Shown here piece by piece: positions 48,901 through 60,883 of a DNA stretch of 64,000 bases (position 1 is the stretch's first letter; each line of letters begins with the position of its first letter). The translations under genes and the position numbers were made by a program. The notes under the pieces were generated by a model. The model was given only the letters and a program-made list of their open reading frames with translations, did no database searches and was not told the origin of the DNA. The stretch comes from Adineta ricciae (Eukaryota > Rotifera > Eurotatoria > Adinetida > Adinetidae): the NCBI GenBank assembly GCA_905250025.1, contig CAJNOJ010000322.1, forward strand, positions 44,394-108,393. The letters run 5' to 3'.

Positions 48901-51900
48901 AGTATATAAAATTACTATGTTTTTGAATCATCATCAGAATCATACATTTACGACTGATTTATGTCAATAAATGATATAGAAGAACGACTATTGTCGGCCT
49001 GCTTTTTTGCGTCTTCTAGTCACTAATGTTGTTAAATGAAAAATATAATTATTGAATGGCTGATCACTTTAAAAAGCAACAAAATTTAATCTGTTCCGAT
49101 CGATAATTCAAATGGTCAATATTAATCTACCCAATCATCTACTAATATAAATTCGTTTTTTTACGTCAAGTTCCATATCAATTGCTTTTCAGAAAAGATT
49201 CTATATTTTACTTCATGCATGATCTATTTTACAGCTAACTCATAAATTTCAAACATCGTCACATTTTTCAACAAGCATACATCATATAATCTAAGCGAAC
49301 AATTATTAATCTTAATTCCATCCAAAGCGTCATTGTTTTCTCGAAAATTGATCCGTGTATGTAGTCACCTGTAACACGGGAAAGACGTCACGTTTTTGGC
49401 ACAAGGTAAACCAATTCACATCTAAAAAGCTTGATTTTCAAGCTACAATTCAAATAAAATCGCAAGTCATTTGACTTTACCCAATCCAAATAAAAAATAA
49501 CTGACGTACCTATCTTTGATGTAGGATATCCTAACTCTCGTTTCGTTCGTTCCAAGTGGAACTCGATGCGCTCTATCTATTTCATGTCTTATTTATCAAT
49601 TTTGAACATTATACAACTGAGAAAAATGCGAATTTTCAAGTCATCGGGCACATACACAATTGACAAAATATCTAATTGGTGAATTCAGATGAACTGATGT
49701 CTATTTTTCATATCGGAAATTTTTGCTAATTGATATTTTTATTACTATTTTTCGGAGATTTTAGACTTTATTGATGAAGAAAATAAGTGAAAAATCGATG
49801 TATGTTTATCGAATAGTCTAAGCATGTGATACAGAAGACAAGTTAAAGTGATTATAGATAGTTCACTTTGTTGGTTCCTAGGTATGCGAAATTACGAACG
49901 AGTGAAAGGAAAACTTGTCAAAAGGGATTATTCGATAGAGAAGGGAATTTATCAATGATAAAAACCAATTCACAGAAGATACATGTGAATTTTATGCAAA
50001 AAACACAGCTTTTTCAAATAAAACTAAAGTTGAGCGAATTTTCTGGGCAGTGTTTTCTTTCCAGTTGATATTCGAAAAGAGAGGAAGTCTTTTTCCAAGA
50101 AAAAAGAAGCGTCTTGCTTTTGGGCGCGGAGATGGAAGTTCTGCAGGTGACTGTTTTGAATTCTTGCGCACTATAGATTCTTACATGGAACAGTTGAACG
50201 AAAGTCTTCAATTCAGTAGAATATATTTGAGAAAGACAGTTTAATCGGCTTAAATAAGAACTGTGTTGTACGGAGGGATATTATGATACATATAGTTTAG
50301 GAAAATATTATTTTTCTATTTATAATAAAGATATGTTTGAATATGCTATCAATGGAAGACATGGAGTAACAATGAACAGTGAAAACAACAACCAATTTTT
50401 CATATAGTTGTTATACACATTAGTTGTTTGGAAAATATGTTATAGTGTATTGTTTTGTATTAATATTACTTTTTGTTCCGTGAAATCAATCATTAAACGA
50501 ATGAAGTTGCGTTGTTCTAACTCTGCAGCATTGTTTTTACTTTAAAAATACATGTTTAAGTTATGAGTACAAACAAATGGCTGCATATCTTTGCTGAATA
50601 CATATCGTTTATACGGTTTGCTCCCAAATTTACTTTACTGCTTAATCGATATATTCAATTATATAATTCTTTATCGAAGTTGTTTTCAATATGTTCATTA
50701 TTAGAAACAAATTAAAAATAAACAACGAGCAATTCAGCTTTCAGATTCTGTCGAATTCCCATCGAGTCCGATGGAGTGTACTTGCTCCGAGCAGCCATTC
50801 CTTAAAGCCCAATTAAGATTCAGAACCTCAAACTCGACGTCAATTTCTTTTGGTGCACCTTTTTTTTCGAATCTTATTCGATAGCTATGCGTAAAGTCCT
50901 TGCTCTTCTTCGCTGAAAAACAGAACATCATGTGACGTACAGTAGGATGTCATTGGTGTTAAACATGGTATAAAACTAAACGTGTTCATTGAATTCGAAT
51001 AGAAATAGAAAAACAGAGGATGTTATGGATAGGTCATTCTAATCGATTAGGCAAAAACTACTCTTTCTTACAAAGAGACAAGTGGTTTGGTTTATGAGAT
51101 GAAACAAGTCTCTATGGTGTTTCAAGTATGCTGAACGATATAGTTCTAACATTTTAGTATCAGACCAGCGAGTTCAATTGGCGGGCATTACTTATAAATT
51201 ACATATGGATACTGAAATAAGTAGCATTGTGCACGCATTCGTTATCTTGGACTTGGGCATGGCTATTGTTGGAAATATTAGATCTAAACTGAAAACTTAA
51301 CAACATTTACCATCAGAAGATGATACTTTTGAGCGTGAGCTCTCTAATCAGAACAAATGTGGGAGAATATTTTTCATGTGTTAGGAGAGGTTCCTGCAAT
51401 TACTGAGAAGTAAAGAACATTAATTAATTCAAGCATGTTTACCTGACTTTAACAATGACAATTTCTTCTCTCTATGTTTAGCGGTAATAAAAAGTGGCTG
51501 TATAATCAGTTAAAAAGTTTGAATATCGCACGGCGCGATTTTATTTACTGAAAACAAAATACATATATTTTCCTTCGTTGACGACGGGCACGCTCATCTT
51601 CGACTGCTTTATATATTTGTATAGACAAATCCTGTCGATAACATTGCTGGTTGTTGCAAATTATATTATTTATCTACAACACATACAGACTATTACTACA
51701 CGGTTGTATTCGTTGTTGGTACTCATTTATAAACAAACCGAGACTAAAAATGCGCAAATGCCGTGATTGAAAGCAAGAATATCTGTACTTAGACGATGAT
51801 TCTTTGCACACTTTCAGTCCACTCGATTTATATGAGTGTATTTTGACCAAGCGCTGTTAACTCCTTGCAAACAGGCGGGCTATATACATACCATTTCAGA

Positions 51901-53210
51901 TACACCTCAAAACGTAGTAATACCATATGTATAAATTCAGTTTGCGGTGGCTCCAGATGGTCAAAATCCACTTCTGTTCAATGATGATTCTCTCGTGTGA
52001 GTTTTCAACCACCGATACGTGCAGAGAACTCAAAGACAGGTACCCAAACCAAATGAAATGTACGTTCTCTTACAGTGTAGTGTTAAAGAACACTACGAGT
52101 ATATATGTAATATCTTAGCGCACAGACTATGATTTTGACTTATGCACAGGTAAGCGGTTTCAACTTTGTCATCATTCAAAAGATAGATCTCAGAGCAAGG
52201 GTACAATAGCTCCCTATCATTAGATTTCATACGACCTCAAACTTCTGAGCATTTCAAACAGTGTCCAGATGTTCGATATAAGCAAACCATAAACACAAAG
52301 CTCTGTTATCAGAATGATATACAAACGAGCTCGAGAATATATTGCAAAGCTCTTTCCACGATAAAGTACTGTAAAAACACTTCCCTGATATTTTAAAATG
52401 GATAAGCACCAAGAGTGAATAGTGCTAATCATATTCGACAAAATAACTTGTTTTCAGACTACGCTGATGGTGGAAAATGATTAATCTAACAGAACGATTT
52501 GGTGCGCTGTTTTTTCATTATTCTCTCTTCACTATGACATTCTAGTCAGTTTATAACACAGCGTTTCTTTCGAATGCACCGTAGAACTCATACATAGCGG
52601 ATGAATACTACTCTCTACAAAAATGAACTACAAAAAGAAATAAATCCTCCTCATCAAACAATCAATACATTTAGGCTTTGGAATAAAACATGAAACAGCT
52701 TTCTTCTAATGAAGAATCGCTGCCATTCAGTGTACCACACCCTGACCACTTTGCCATTAGGAGAAATAACATCCGGACTGCATACGTGCTGTACTACCAT
52801 CGATCCCATTCATCTATATCTCCAATATAGTCCAGCTGTCTACAGTAATGTTGTCTTCTCCGCCATACCCTCTCAGAAACAAACTCCAAACCGAGCACTC
52901 ATACACGCATGCCCCTCTTCTACCAATCACTGCTCCGTTATGTCTTCGTAACTAAACCATTCATTTTCACTAATGCACATGCATTTCTCACAGAAAAAAA
53001 AAGTATTAACATTCAGGTCACATTCACTTCTCCCAACAACATTCGTTTTCTATACCTTTATTACTCATCAATGTCACCAGAACCACACAACAAATGATAT
53101 CTACTAAGTTCTCAATCGAAAAAGATCCGATCTACGCCAAGAGTCATCAGATCCCGCAATCACATGTTCTCCGATTGAGCTCACAGTCAGAACAACAGCA
53201 TCTTGTCGCT
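45964..53210. other. 7 kb gene-poor region with one TIR element
   Basis: The first 800 bp repeat pieces of the downstream flank of PPR gene A. A TIR-bounded element lies at 47443-48115 (own entry). The rest is AT-rich with scattered small frames. One of them (50734-50931 minus, preceded by GTTTTTCAG) could be a lone terminal exon, but no partner exons were found. Confidence 0.5.
47443..48115. mobile_element. Candidate non-autonomous DNA transposon with about 110-bp terminal inverted repeats
   Basis: The sequence from about 47443 to 47555 and the reverse complement of about 48000-48115 align along their length. Shared blocks: TTCCTAAT, CGGT(C/T)ACT, a gap rich in TTAAT, AGT(G/A)ACCG, ATTCCGGAAC, then GTA(G/A)ATAA, AAATATTCT/AAAATTCT and ATGGCCGCA/ATGACCGCA. 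Each arm also contains its own short inner palindrome (CGGTCACTT…AAGTGACCG in the left copy). The roughly 440-bp interior has only a short frame of no known family (47673-47942 minus), so no transposase is recognised. The arms differ at roughly a quarter of positions, indicating an old insertion. The target-site duplication could not be fixed. Confidence 0.6.
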
Positions 53211-55040
53211 CTAAGAATGAGGTAAAACAGAAATTTCGAACTTCTTCGACCATAGCATCAATCCTACTATATTCCTTCCCAAAGCATCTGCAATATGTTG
53301 AGCTACTTCATCGCCGATTTCGTTCCTATTCAGGCTAAGTGTGGTGAGTGTCTGCAGATGTGGAATAGAGTGCGTGCTTCATCTTCTATGAAATGAGATC
53401 AATATTACCGTATTCGTTCGCAACGCATCCGCAATGTGTTGTGCTCCTTCAGCACCGATTTCGTTCCACCTTAGGTCAAGTGCGGTGAGTGTCTGTAGGT
53501 GTGCGATAGACTGAATGCTTCATCTTCTATGAAATGAGATCAATATTACTGTGTTCGTTCCCAACGCATTCGCAATGTGTTGTGCTCCTTCAGCACCGAT
53601 TTTGTTCCAAGCGAGGTTAAGTATTGTGAGCGTCTGTGGGAGTGAGATAGACTGAGTGCTACATATCCTATTGCGATCAATATTACTGCGTTCGTTCGCA
53701 ACGCATCCGCGATGTGTTGTGTTCCTTCAGCACCGATTTTGTTCGCACTGAGGTTAAGTGTGGTGAGTGTCTGTAGGTGTTAGATAGACTGAGTGCTTAA
53801 TCTTCTACGAAATGAGATCAATATTACCGTATTCGTTCGCAACGCATCCGCAATGTGTTGTGCTTCTTCGTTACCCATTCCGTTCTCATCGAGGTTAAGT
53901 GTTGTCAGTGTCTGTATATATGAGACAAACTGAGTGCTTCGTCTTCTATGAAATGAGATCAATATTACTGTGTTCGTTCGCAACGCATCCGCGATGTGTT
54001 GTGCTCCTTCAGCACCGATTTGGTTGTCGTAGAGCTCAAGTGTGGTAACAGTCTGCAGGTGTGAGACAGAATGAGTGCTACATATCCTATAAATTGCGAT
54101 CAATATTACTGCGTTCGTTCGCAACGCATCCGCAATGTGTTGTGCTCCTTCATCACCGATTTGGTTCCAACTGAGGTTAAGTGTTGTCAGTGTCTGTATA
54201 TATGAGATAAACTGAGTGCTTCGTCTTCTATGAAATGAGATCAATATTACTGTGTTCGTTCGCAACGCATCCGCGATGTGTTGTGCTCCTTCAGTACCGA
54301 TTTGGTTGTGACTGAGGTCAAGTGTGGTGAGTGTCTGTAGGTGTGAGATAGACTGAGTGCTTCGTCTTCTATGAAATGAGATCAATATTACCGTATTCGT
54401 TCGCAACGAATCCGTGATGTGTCGTGCTCCTTCAGCACCGATTTGGTTGTCGTAGAGCTCAAGTGTGATAACAGTCTGCAGGTGTGAGACAGAATGAGTG
54501 CTATATATCCTATAAATTGCGATCAATATTACTGCGTTCGTCTGCAACGCATCCGCAATGTGTTGTGCTCCTTCGTTACCCATTCCGTTCCCATCGAGGT
54601 TAAGTGTTGTGAGTGTCTGTCGGAGTGAGATAAACTGAGTGCTTCATTGTCTATGAGGTGAGATCAATATTACCATATTCGTTTGCAATGCATCCGCCAT
54701 ATGTCGTGAGCCTTCAGCACCGATTCCGTTTCCAACGAGGTTAAGTGTTGTGAGTGTCTGTATATATGAGATAAACTGAGTGCTTCGTCTTCTATGAAAT
54801 GAGATCAATATTACTGTGTTCGTTCGCAACGCATCCGCAATGTGTTGTGCTCCTTCAGCACCGATTTTGTTCCAAGCGAGGTTAAGTATTGTGAGCGTCT
54901 GTGGGAGTGAGATAGACTGAGTGCTTCGTCTTCTATGAAATCAGATCAATATTACTGCGTTCGTTCGCAACGCATCCGCGATGTGTTGTGCTCCTTCAGC
55001 ACCGATTTGGTGGCTACTGAGGTTAAGTTTGGTGAGTGTC
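53211..55040 (-). CDS. Leucine-rich-repeat protein built from 13 tandem one-LRR exons
   Basis: Minus-strand array of 13 exons of about 84 nt, each coding one 28-residue ribonuclease-inhibitor-type LRR such as TLTTLNLSWNQIGDEGAQHI followed by ADALRTNA. Introns are 57 nt (GTAATATTGATC…TACAG/TGCAG), phase 0. The exon-intron unit repeats with a period of exactly 141 bp (one of 137) from 54960 down to 53272. The last exon runs on to a stop at 53211 (ISVLPHS). Because 57 is a multiple of 3 and most introns lack stops, several exons plus introns form one open frame. A 5' exon must lie upstream of 55040; an F-box exon at about 56.0-56.1 kb is the best candidate. Such LRR stacks bind proteins, so an F-box adaptor or NLRC3-like receptor is plausible. 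Confidence 0.75.
53269..55040. repeat. 141-bp tandem repeat (84-bp exon plus 57-bp intron)
   Basis: TTCGTTCGCAACGCATCCGC-like segments recur at 53272, 53413, 53554, 53691, 53832, 53973, 54114, 54255, 54396, 54537, 54678, 54819 and 54960. The intron part is as similar between units as the exon part, so whole exon-intron units were amplified. Confidence 0.9.
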
Positions 55041-55984
55041 TGGATTGAATTAATATGTAATGAAAAACGGAAGTAGTAAAGAAAAACTTTGATGATGTAA
55101 CGATAATGATATCGTTCATCTCTTTCTGTTCTTTATTCTCTCACCTCTATATCATACTATCTCAGGGTCATCTCTCTTCTTCTCTCTTCTCCATATAAGC
55201 ATGTGACTTATTGTGAAGTAGACGGATTCTGGTCATGTAGAGTAATGTATAAACATCTGTACCGTGAGAGGTGGTAAGCTACTCAACCAGTTTGCCGTTA
55301 CAGATGGCACTTCTGATGGTATGTATGTGATTTGAAATAATTATGTTTTGGATCGATTTTTAAGGAGCAGTCGGGTGTAAATGTGAATCTCTTTGGGTGG
55401 ATGATGATGCTAGTTGTGGTTCAGGAAAGAGGTGCCTTGTTGAGAATCTAGACTGGAGATTACTGTGAAAGGGTGGGATAGAAATGGTAGGACATAAGTT
55501 TCAATATCTATTGGTGGTAATGAGATTTCTCTTTTGAAGACGCGCTCCACTGTAATCCAAGTCCTACTCTTCTCAAATGTAGGAGTTGGATTTTATGTAC
55601 GCCTGTTGAGAATGAATATTGGCATAGGTGAAGCAACTGTACTGTGTTGTTTGCTTGAGTAGATAGGTTCTCTCAAAAGCTGTAATTGTTGCAATTTTTC
55701 GATCGAATAGCTCAACACAGAAACGGTAACGCATGAGTAAGCGTTTTGCTCATTCGTGGTCGCGTATCGATCGAATGCATCCTCAATGTACATAGAACAG
55801 AAGGGAGAGTGTGATGGAATGCTTGATTTCGTATGACTTCTGGCTGTGATTGTCTCATCCTAGCAAATTATTTGTGAATGATGAAATTAGTTTAGCTTTT
55901 CCTATGAGGGCAGCTACGACATGAAATACCATTAAGCTTATGTATAGCACAGTCGACAAGAATGTTAGGATACCAAGTAAACTT
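55041..55984. other. Region between F-box exon and LRR array
   Basis: No certain exon. A minus-strand open stretch at 55593-55793 could be part of the same gene but has no recognisable domain. The rest looks non-coding. Confidence 0.4.
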
Positions 55985-56124
55985 ACTTGATATCGCTGGT
56001 AAGTCCTCAGGATCTGATTGAGCCGTCGACAAATATTTTGCATTGAACAAAATAGCGTCTGCTCATTTTGATGATCCATAATTCGATAAACTAGTTCGAC
56101 AGGTAATGTGGAAAATGTGTGCAT
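55985..56124 (-). CDS. F-box exon (probable 5' exon of an F-box/LRR gene)
   Basis: From ATG 56122-56124 the frame reads MHTFSTLPVELVYRIMDH, then CSMQNICRRLNQILRTY. This matches the F-box pattern (LPxELxxxIxxx…L…CxxxNxxxRxL…Y). It is followed by a GTAAGT donor at about 55.98 kb. F-box proteins join SKP1-CUL1 ubiquitin ligases and commonly use LRRs to hold substrates. The LRR array begins 0.95 kb downstream on the same strand, so the two probably belong to one gene, although the connecting exons were not resolved. It could also be a separate or decayed gene. Confidence 0.55.
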
Positions 56125-57642
56125 GTTGTATTTCAATCGTGCAGCAGACCGTGCTGTAGAGACTGTAAGCGATGAAAAATATTTGATTTTGTTCGTTATG
56201 AGTAGTAATTCATGATGTTGATGTAGATATATATGTTTTTGACGAAAACAAATGACGTGTAATCATTTTAACTGTTAAGAATTGTTGGCGTTCACATATA
56301 GATGGCATTAGAATACGTATGCGCAGTGAATTGTCTTGACATTTACAATGGTAAATATAAGAACTGAAACGCAGGAACTTTTTTATGCCTTTCACTCTTT
56401 TGCCAAGCGATTCGATTTTCATCAAAAGGGATTAATACGTGTCAATTAATTTTTTTAACTTAAAAATATAGTGGAATATGAAAAACTCTACCACTTACAT
56501 TAGAGATTTATTTGGATTATGAAAGTTTTGTTTTCGAGAACACTAAATGTTAATCAGTCATATTTCACTAATTTTTTGCAATGGGATTGACATTGATAGT
56601 CGCCAAATTAATTGATCCAAATAGTGTAAACCATTGAATACGAATTGTGAAATTTTTCATCAAACAGGAAGGACAAAGTGCCACACTGTGAAAAAAGGGT
56701 TGATTATAATCAAACCCCACACCCTCCACCCTCACCCTCAAATTGAGTAGATTATGAGTTATTACATGAAAAAAGAAAATAAGAAAACACGATAAGAAAT
56801 ATCTGCTACAATGAGAGAAAAGTAACGATTACTACAATAATTAAGAGAAATGTAAAGAAAGAGGTAAAAAAATGAATATATAAGAATAATTATTTTAAGA
56901 TAATTTGAACAATAATAATACATTTCATATGCTTGTAATAACACTAAACTCTTAACAGTGTATCGATTTATACACGTTCAAAAAGCGGAAGAGGTACATT
57001 CTCGTCTTGTCTTTTTGTCAAGTTCATTTATACGTTTCAGTTCAGCGTCTGGAGCAAGAGAGGGTCGAGCTTGTAAACAGGTTATAAATGTCTTTCTGAA
57101 AATTGGTATCCTTGATTTGAAAATTTTTTTTTAATTCTGAAAAAAGTAACATCAGATTTAAATTCTCCGACCCAAAAAAACCCTTTGGTCGAATTTCATG
57201 AAAAAAAATTATTTTTCGTAAAAAAGTGGTCCTTTGTCTAAAAAATTTTTTTCTAGAAGTTTCAAAAAACTAAGATCGAATTCGGATTCCTCAACCCAAA
57301 AAAACCCTAGGCCATACTTCTAAGAAAGAGATTTAGATTATTAGTTTCATCTGATTTTTCGACCAATCAGTGGAGTGCGGACACACAAGCAAGCAAACAA
57401 TTTATGTTTCTAAGACTCCTCTCTACGAGAAAGAGAACAGATAGTGCGAATCATAACTCTAAAATGGTACATTCCAGATCGTAATCGTTTTTCTTCAATA
57501 AGGAAAATGCAGCTTTGATATTTTGACTTTCATTAGTATCACCTCCGATAAACATTAGCTTCGCATTATGAACACCGCTACGGTCAGAAGTAGGTCTGAT
57601 GGCAGGCATACCATCCAAGAAAGATTTTAGTTTGAGACGTAT
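56125..57642. other. Gene-poor stretch
   Basis: Holds no clear gene. A diverged tandem duplication with a period of about 122 bp is centred on CCCAAAAAAACCCT at about 57172 and 57294. At 57460-57640 the minus strand has an open stretch (…FLDGMPAIRPTSDRSG…NAKLMFIGGDTNESQ…). It is in frame with, but beyond the stop of, the next gene. Confidence 0.45.
57115..57335. repeat. Diverged tandem duplication, period about 122 bp
   Basis: Two copies each contain a T/A-rich run, a short segment GATTTAAATTC/GAATTCGGATTC, then CCCAAAAAAACCCT and a following GGTCGAA/GGCCATA stretch. Similarity is moderate. No coding sense. Confidence 0.45.
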
Positions 57643-58018
57643 TCATTTTGAAAGTACGTTCAATATGTCATGCAATGACGCGCTTGACTCATCAATGGCA
57701 AACGAATAATGATCGAGAAAACATTTTGGCTGTGCGCCATGAATAAAATCCAGTAAAAGAGCCTAAACAAGGACCAAGTGAGTCGATTCGAATGGACGCT
57801 ATGCTGACTTTAGCTTGATGAAAATCGACGTATACAGTATCTTCATTATCACTAGATATGATCTGAAAAGCGTTGAGCGCTTTATCTAAATAAACTTCAG
57901 TTGTCGCTTTCTTATACAAAACGAGAACTTGTTTGAAAACAATATCCAATGTTCGTTCGCTTCTATATAAGTTCTTTGACTCCGCTGTAGGTGATGATAA
58001 ATGAATAAACAGAAACAT
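57643..58018 (-). CDS. Small unrecognised gene or gene remnant
   Basis: Exon 1 from ATG 58018 (MFLFIHLSSPTAESKN…VFKQVLVLYKKATTEVYLD…SSDNEDT). A 73-bp intron (GTATAC…TTGTTTAG, phase 0) leads to exon 2 (ALLLDFIHGAQPKCFLDHYS…LHDILNVLSK) and a stop at 57643, about 100 aa in total. The same frame continues past that stop with good protein-like composition for about 60 codons. The stop may therefore be a premature one in a decaying gene. No family recognised. It lies just downstream of a NOA1 pseudogene. Confidence 0.35.
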
Positions 58019-58639
58019 AATGCTCGATGTTTCGGAAAAAATTCTTAAGTCGAAAAAAATCTGTATGAACTATTAATCATAAAAGCGAATTATTTGAAAA
58101 TGTAGGAATACAAAGCAACTTGATAATATTGTGAGGCACTTGTTATGTCACATAAGCGTTCGCTTGACTATTGAATCATAGTTTTAAAAACATTTATTTG
58201 TTTGGCTAATTAATAATAACAAAATACAGGAAATCAAATCGTAATTTAGCAATTGCTTTTCTATATGTATGGATAAAACCTATTGTATAAAATTTGAGAG
58301 CGCTTTTAAACATAGACAACTGTTGTATACATCATGGTAGTGTTTTCATTTATATCTTCATCATATTTTGACATTGATTTATGTAGACTCTACCCTGAAA
58401 GTAAATCATACATTTGTTTTATCTTATTCAATGGAAAAATTGAAAACAATAACAAAATATATAAGACAAGTATTTATGTATGTTTTGCTCGTCATCGATA
58501 CGTAGTTTGTTCTCCTTTCCATAGTCCTTCATTTATGATCATTTCAAGTTCATTCGATCATCATCATCACACGTTTGTTTTGATCCTCCACGTAAGAATG
58601 TTTACTGAAGAATGGTGTTTGTTACATGTGTGAACCACA

Positions 58640-60420
58640 TAAATAAATTCTTAAGTATCGCTGGTTGTCGAAGATGCATACCAAGACCATCTGGTGTCAT
58701 TGCATCAAATATGACATATTAGGCACGACTACACTGAACACTTGCCCTTCCTAGATATTGTATTGTATCGGAACGTCTCGTTGCAACATTGATTAAAGAA
58801 TATTTACCTGCAGATGATAGGACGATATCTCCAGCTTCTTCTCCAATTCTAAGAATTTCAATGGTTGGCCCATGAAGTTGAGGTGGATCTTGAAGTCGAT
58901 CATTGATACAATTTTGGAGAACCTTTTCGAAATAAAATCATGCTTTTCCTTTGGATCTAATCGCAGAGTAAACTGCTTACTCCAAATTGATCATTTTCCA
59001 ATGCTTTTTCGTTCATCTTTTTGCGATTCGCCCAATTAACATTGTTTGAGCAACGTTTAATAGAAGATTCACTATTCTTCTATCGATAATTGATGTAATT
59101 ATGTTCATGTGAGAGAAATGAGCGATCTTCATCAAACGAGCCGTTGCCGGATGAAAACATATATGATGCTTTACTTTTTGGCAGATTCATTCCAGACTAG
59201 AATTGATGACGCCGTTTCACCGTAGATTCAATATTTTCTAGAGACGACTTTCCCTCTCGCATCAATCTTCTTTTTTAGTTCGTTGCAAAACTTACCGACG
59301 ATTGTTTCATTTTCCTCGCGTCCTTTCAAACGTTCTGCACGCATGAACTGATTTTTCCCCGTTCATAATTGAATTGAAAATCGAAGTACATTCACTGTCG
59401 TTCCTGAGTAAAAAGGAGAAGATTCGATATGGTCACACGTTGAATACAATCAAGTGCATGAATATGACACAGATCTGAATCAATTAAACTATTGAATAAA
59501 CTACTCTTGCCCGTATTAGTTGCACCAGGCAGATAAACACCACCTGTTCGAAATAGAAGCTCAATATTTTTCGAAAACAAAGAGTATTGGAAAACGAACC
59601 ATGTTGTGACCAATGACGAAAAACTTTTGAAATCAATTCATCAACTCCATAGCTCGTTCAGGCACTGATTACACCATCATATTTCACTCAGTGCTTTCCT
59701 AAATCACGTTTTATACATTCATTTTTCAAACATTTTCGCACACCGAATAGGTATGATTCGCTGTCTATGACAAAATAATATAAACAACATATGCAGAAAA
59801 GGTCGAAAACTAACATACCGTTTGGCAAAAGATCAACTTTGTTTCCGAGAACAGTTACAATATTCAATGAGGACTTTGTCAGCTGAGATGTTTGGTCGAC
59901 GCAATGTGCCCATGATCGGCTAATTGAATTAGGTGTACCAAGAAGATCGACAACTAAAATAATCAAGACACATTCTCTTTTAATTTCTGCTTGAATATCT
60001 GTATAGACTTGTTCATCGACCTCATATGCTTTCGTTCGATCAGAACATTGAAGTTGTGCACCACAACCAAAACAACGAGCTATTTCATGACTGGGTATAG
60101 TTTTATCTTCTGTGCCTAAATCCATTTTGAATTTATTCTCAGCAGATGGAAAAGTAACAATTGTAGGATGAAGTAAATTCTTTTCATTTTCATTTATCGA
60201 TAACATCAAATCATCTTTGTCTATTTGTGAAAAGAGATTTTCAGCTCGACCTGTAGTTCAAGAATGTTGTCGGACAAGATGCTTTTGATTATCTAATAAT
60301 TGTCTACCGAAACGAACAGCATAGAATGGATCTTTAGATAACATTTGCCGAACTACACACGAGAAATGATCTAAAGAAACAGGTTTAGTTTCTTTAATGA
60401 TGTGATTGTCACCAGAGACT
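58640..60420 (-). pseudogene. NOA1: NOA1-like mitochondrial circularly permuted GTPase, broken
   Basis: Recognisable parts in the correct NOA1/YqeH order: zinc-finger remnant IARCFGCGAQLQC; G4 region VTVLGNKVDLLPNG; SYGVDELISKVFRHWS; P-loop GATNTGKSSLFNSLI; IQRVTIS; and a C-terminal piece (RLQDPPQLHGPTIEILR). NOA1 is needed for mitochondrial ribosome assembly. Damage: in-frame TGA codons at 59688-59690 and 59658-59660 (between DLGKH and TSYGVDELIS), another TGA at 59363-59365, and loss of the intron donor and the expected switch residues right after VTIS. The second zinc-binding CxxC of the finger is also missing. Several independent hits argue for a real pseudogene rather than sequencing error. 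Confidence 0.8.
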
Positions 60421-60883
60421 GATGATTAAGCAGCTGTTCAACGAGCATTGAATCCCGACGAAATCGAACATGGTTTTTCCATGGAGTCGAATGTTAATCA
60501 GAAGAGCAATTTTTCGTTTCAACAACATCCTGTCACGCTTTATGTACGCAGTGTATAGGGTAAACAGATGGAAAAAAAGAAGTGGCGCCCTCATTCGTAA
60601 TACTTAAGAAAACTTAATGAAGTATTTGAGAAAAATTCAGACTTGAGAAGAATCATAGGACATCTTTCGAGTATTCAAATAAGGTTAATTATCGATTGCT
60701 TAAGTTTTAGATTTTGTCGTTATCCATTGGTCCACTTCGCTCGTGGTCTTTGTTATAATCAGCCTGACGGCTGACAATCGCTTGCTTCACATTTTCGTTT
60801 TCGTTTATTTTCGATCCATTCCCTTTCATACTCTTGTAAACAAATCGTCACGGAATTTTTCGATTTCAGAGCAGTGTTCTAAC
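60421..60883. other. Intergenic region between NOA1 pseudogene and CDK
   Basis: Divergent promoters would lie here. Just before the CDK start is CGATTTCAG (about 60860-60870), a possible cis- or trans-splice acceptor of the CDK 5' UTR. No other gene is seen. Confidence 0.45.

Noticed and set aside
50734..50931. Minus-strand frame preceded by GTTTTTCAG, possible last exon
   Set aside because: Composition is protein-like, but no upstream exon or domain could be found, so it is not listed as a gene.
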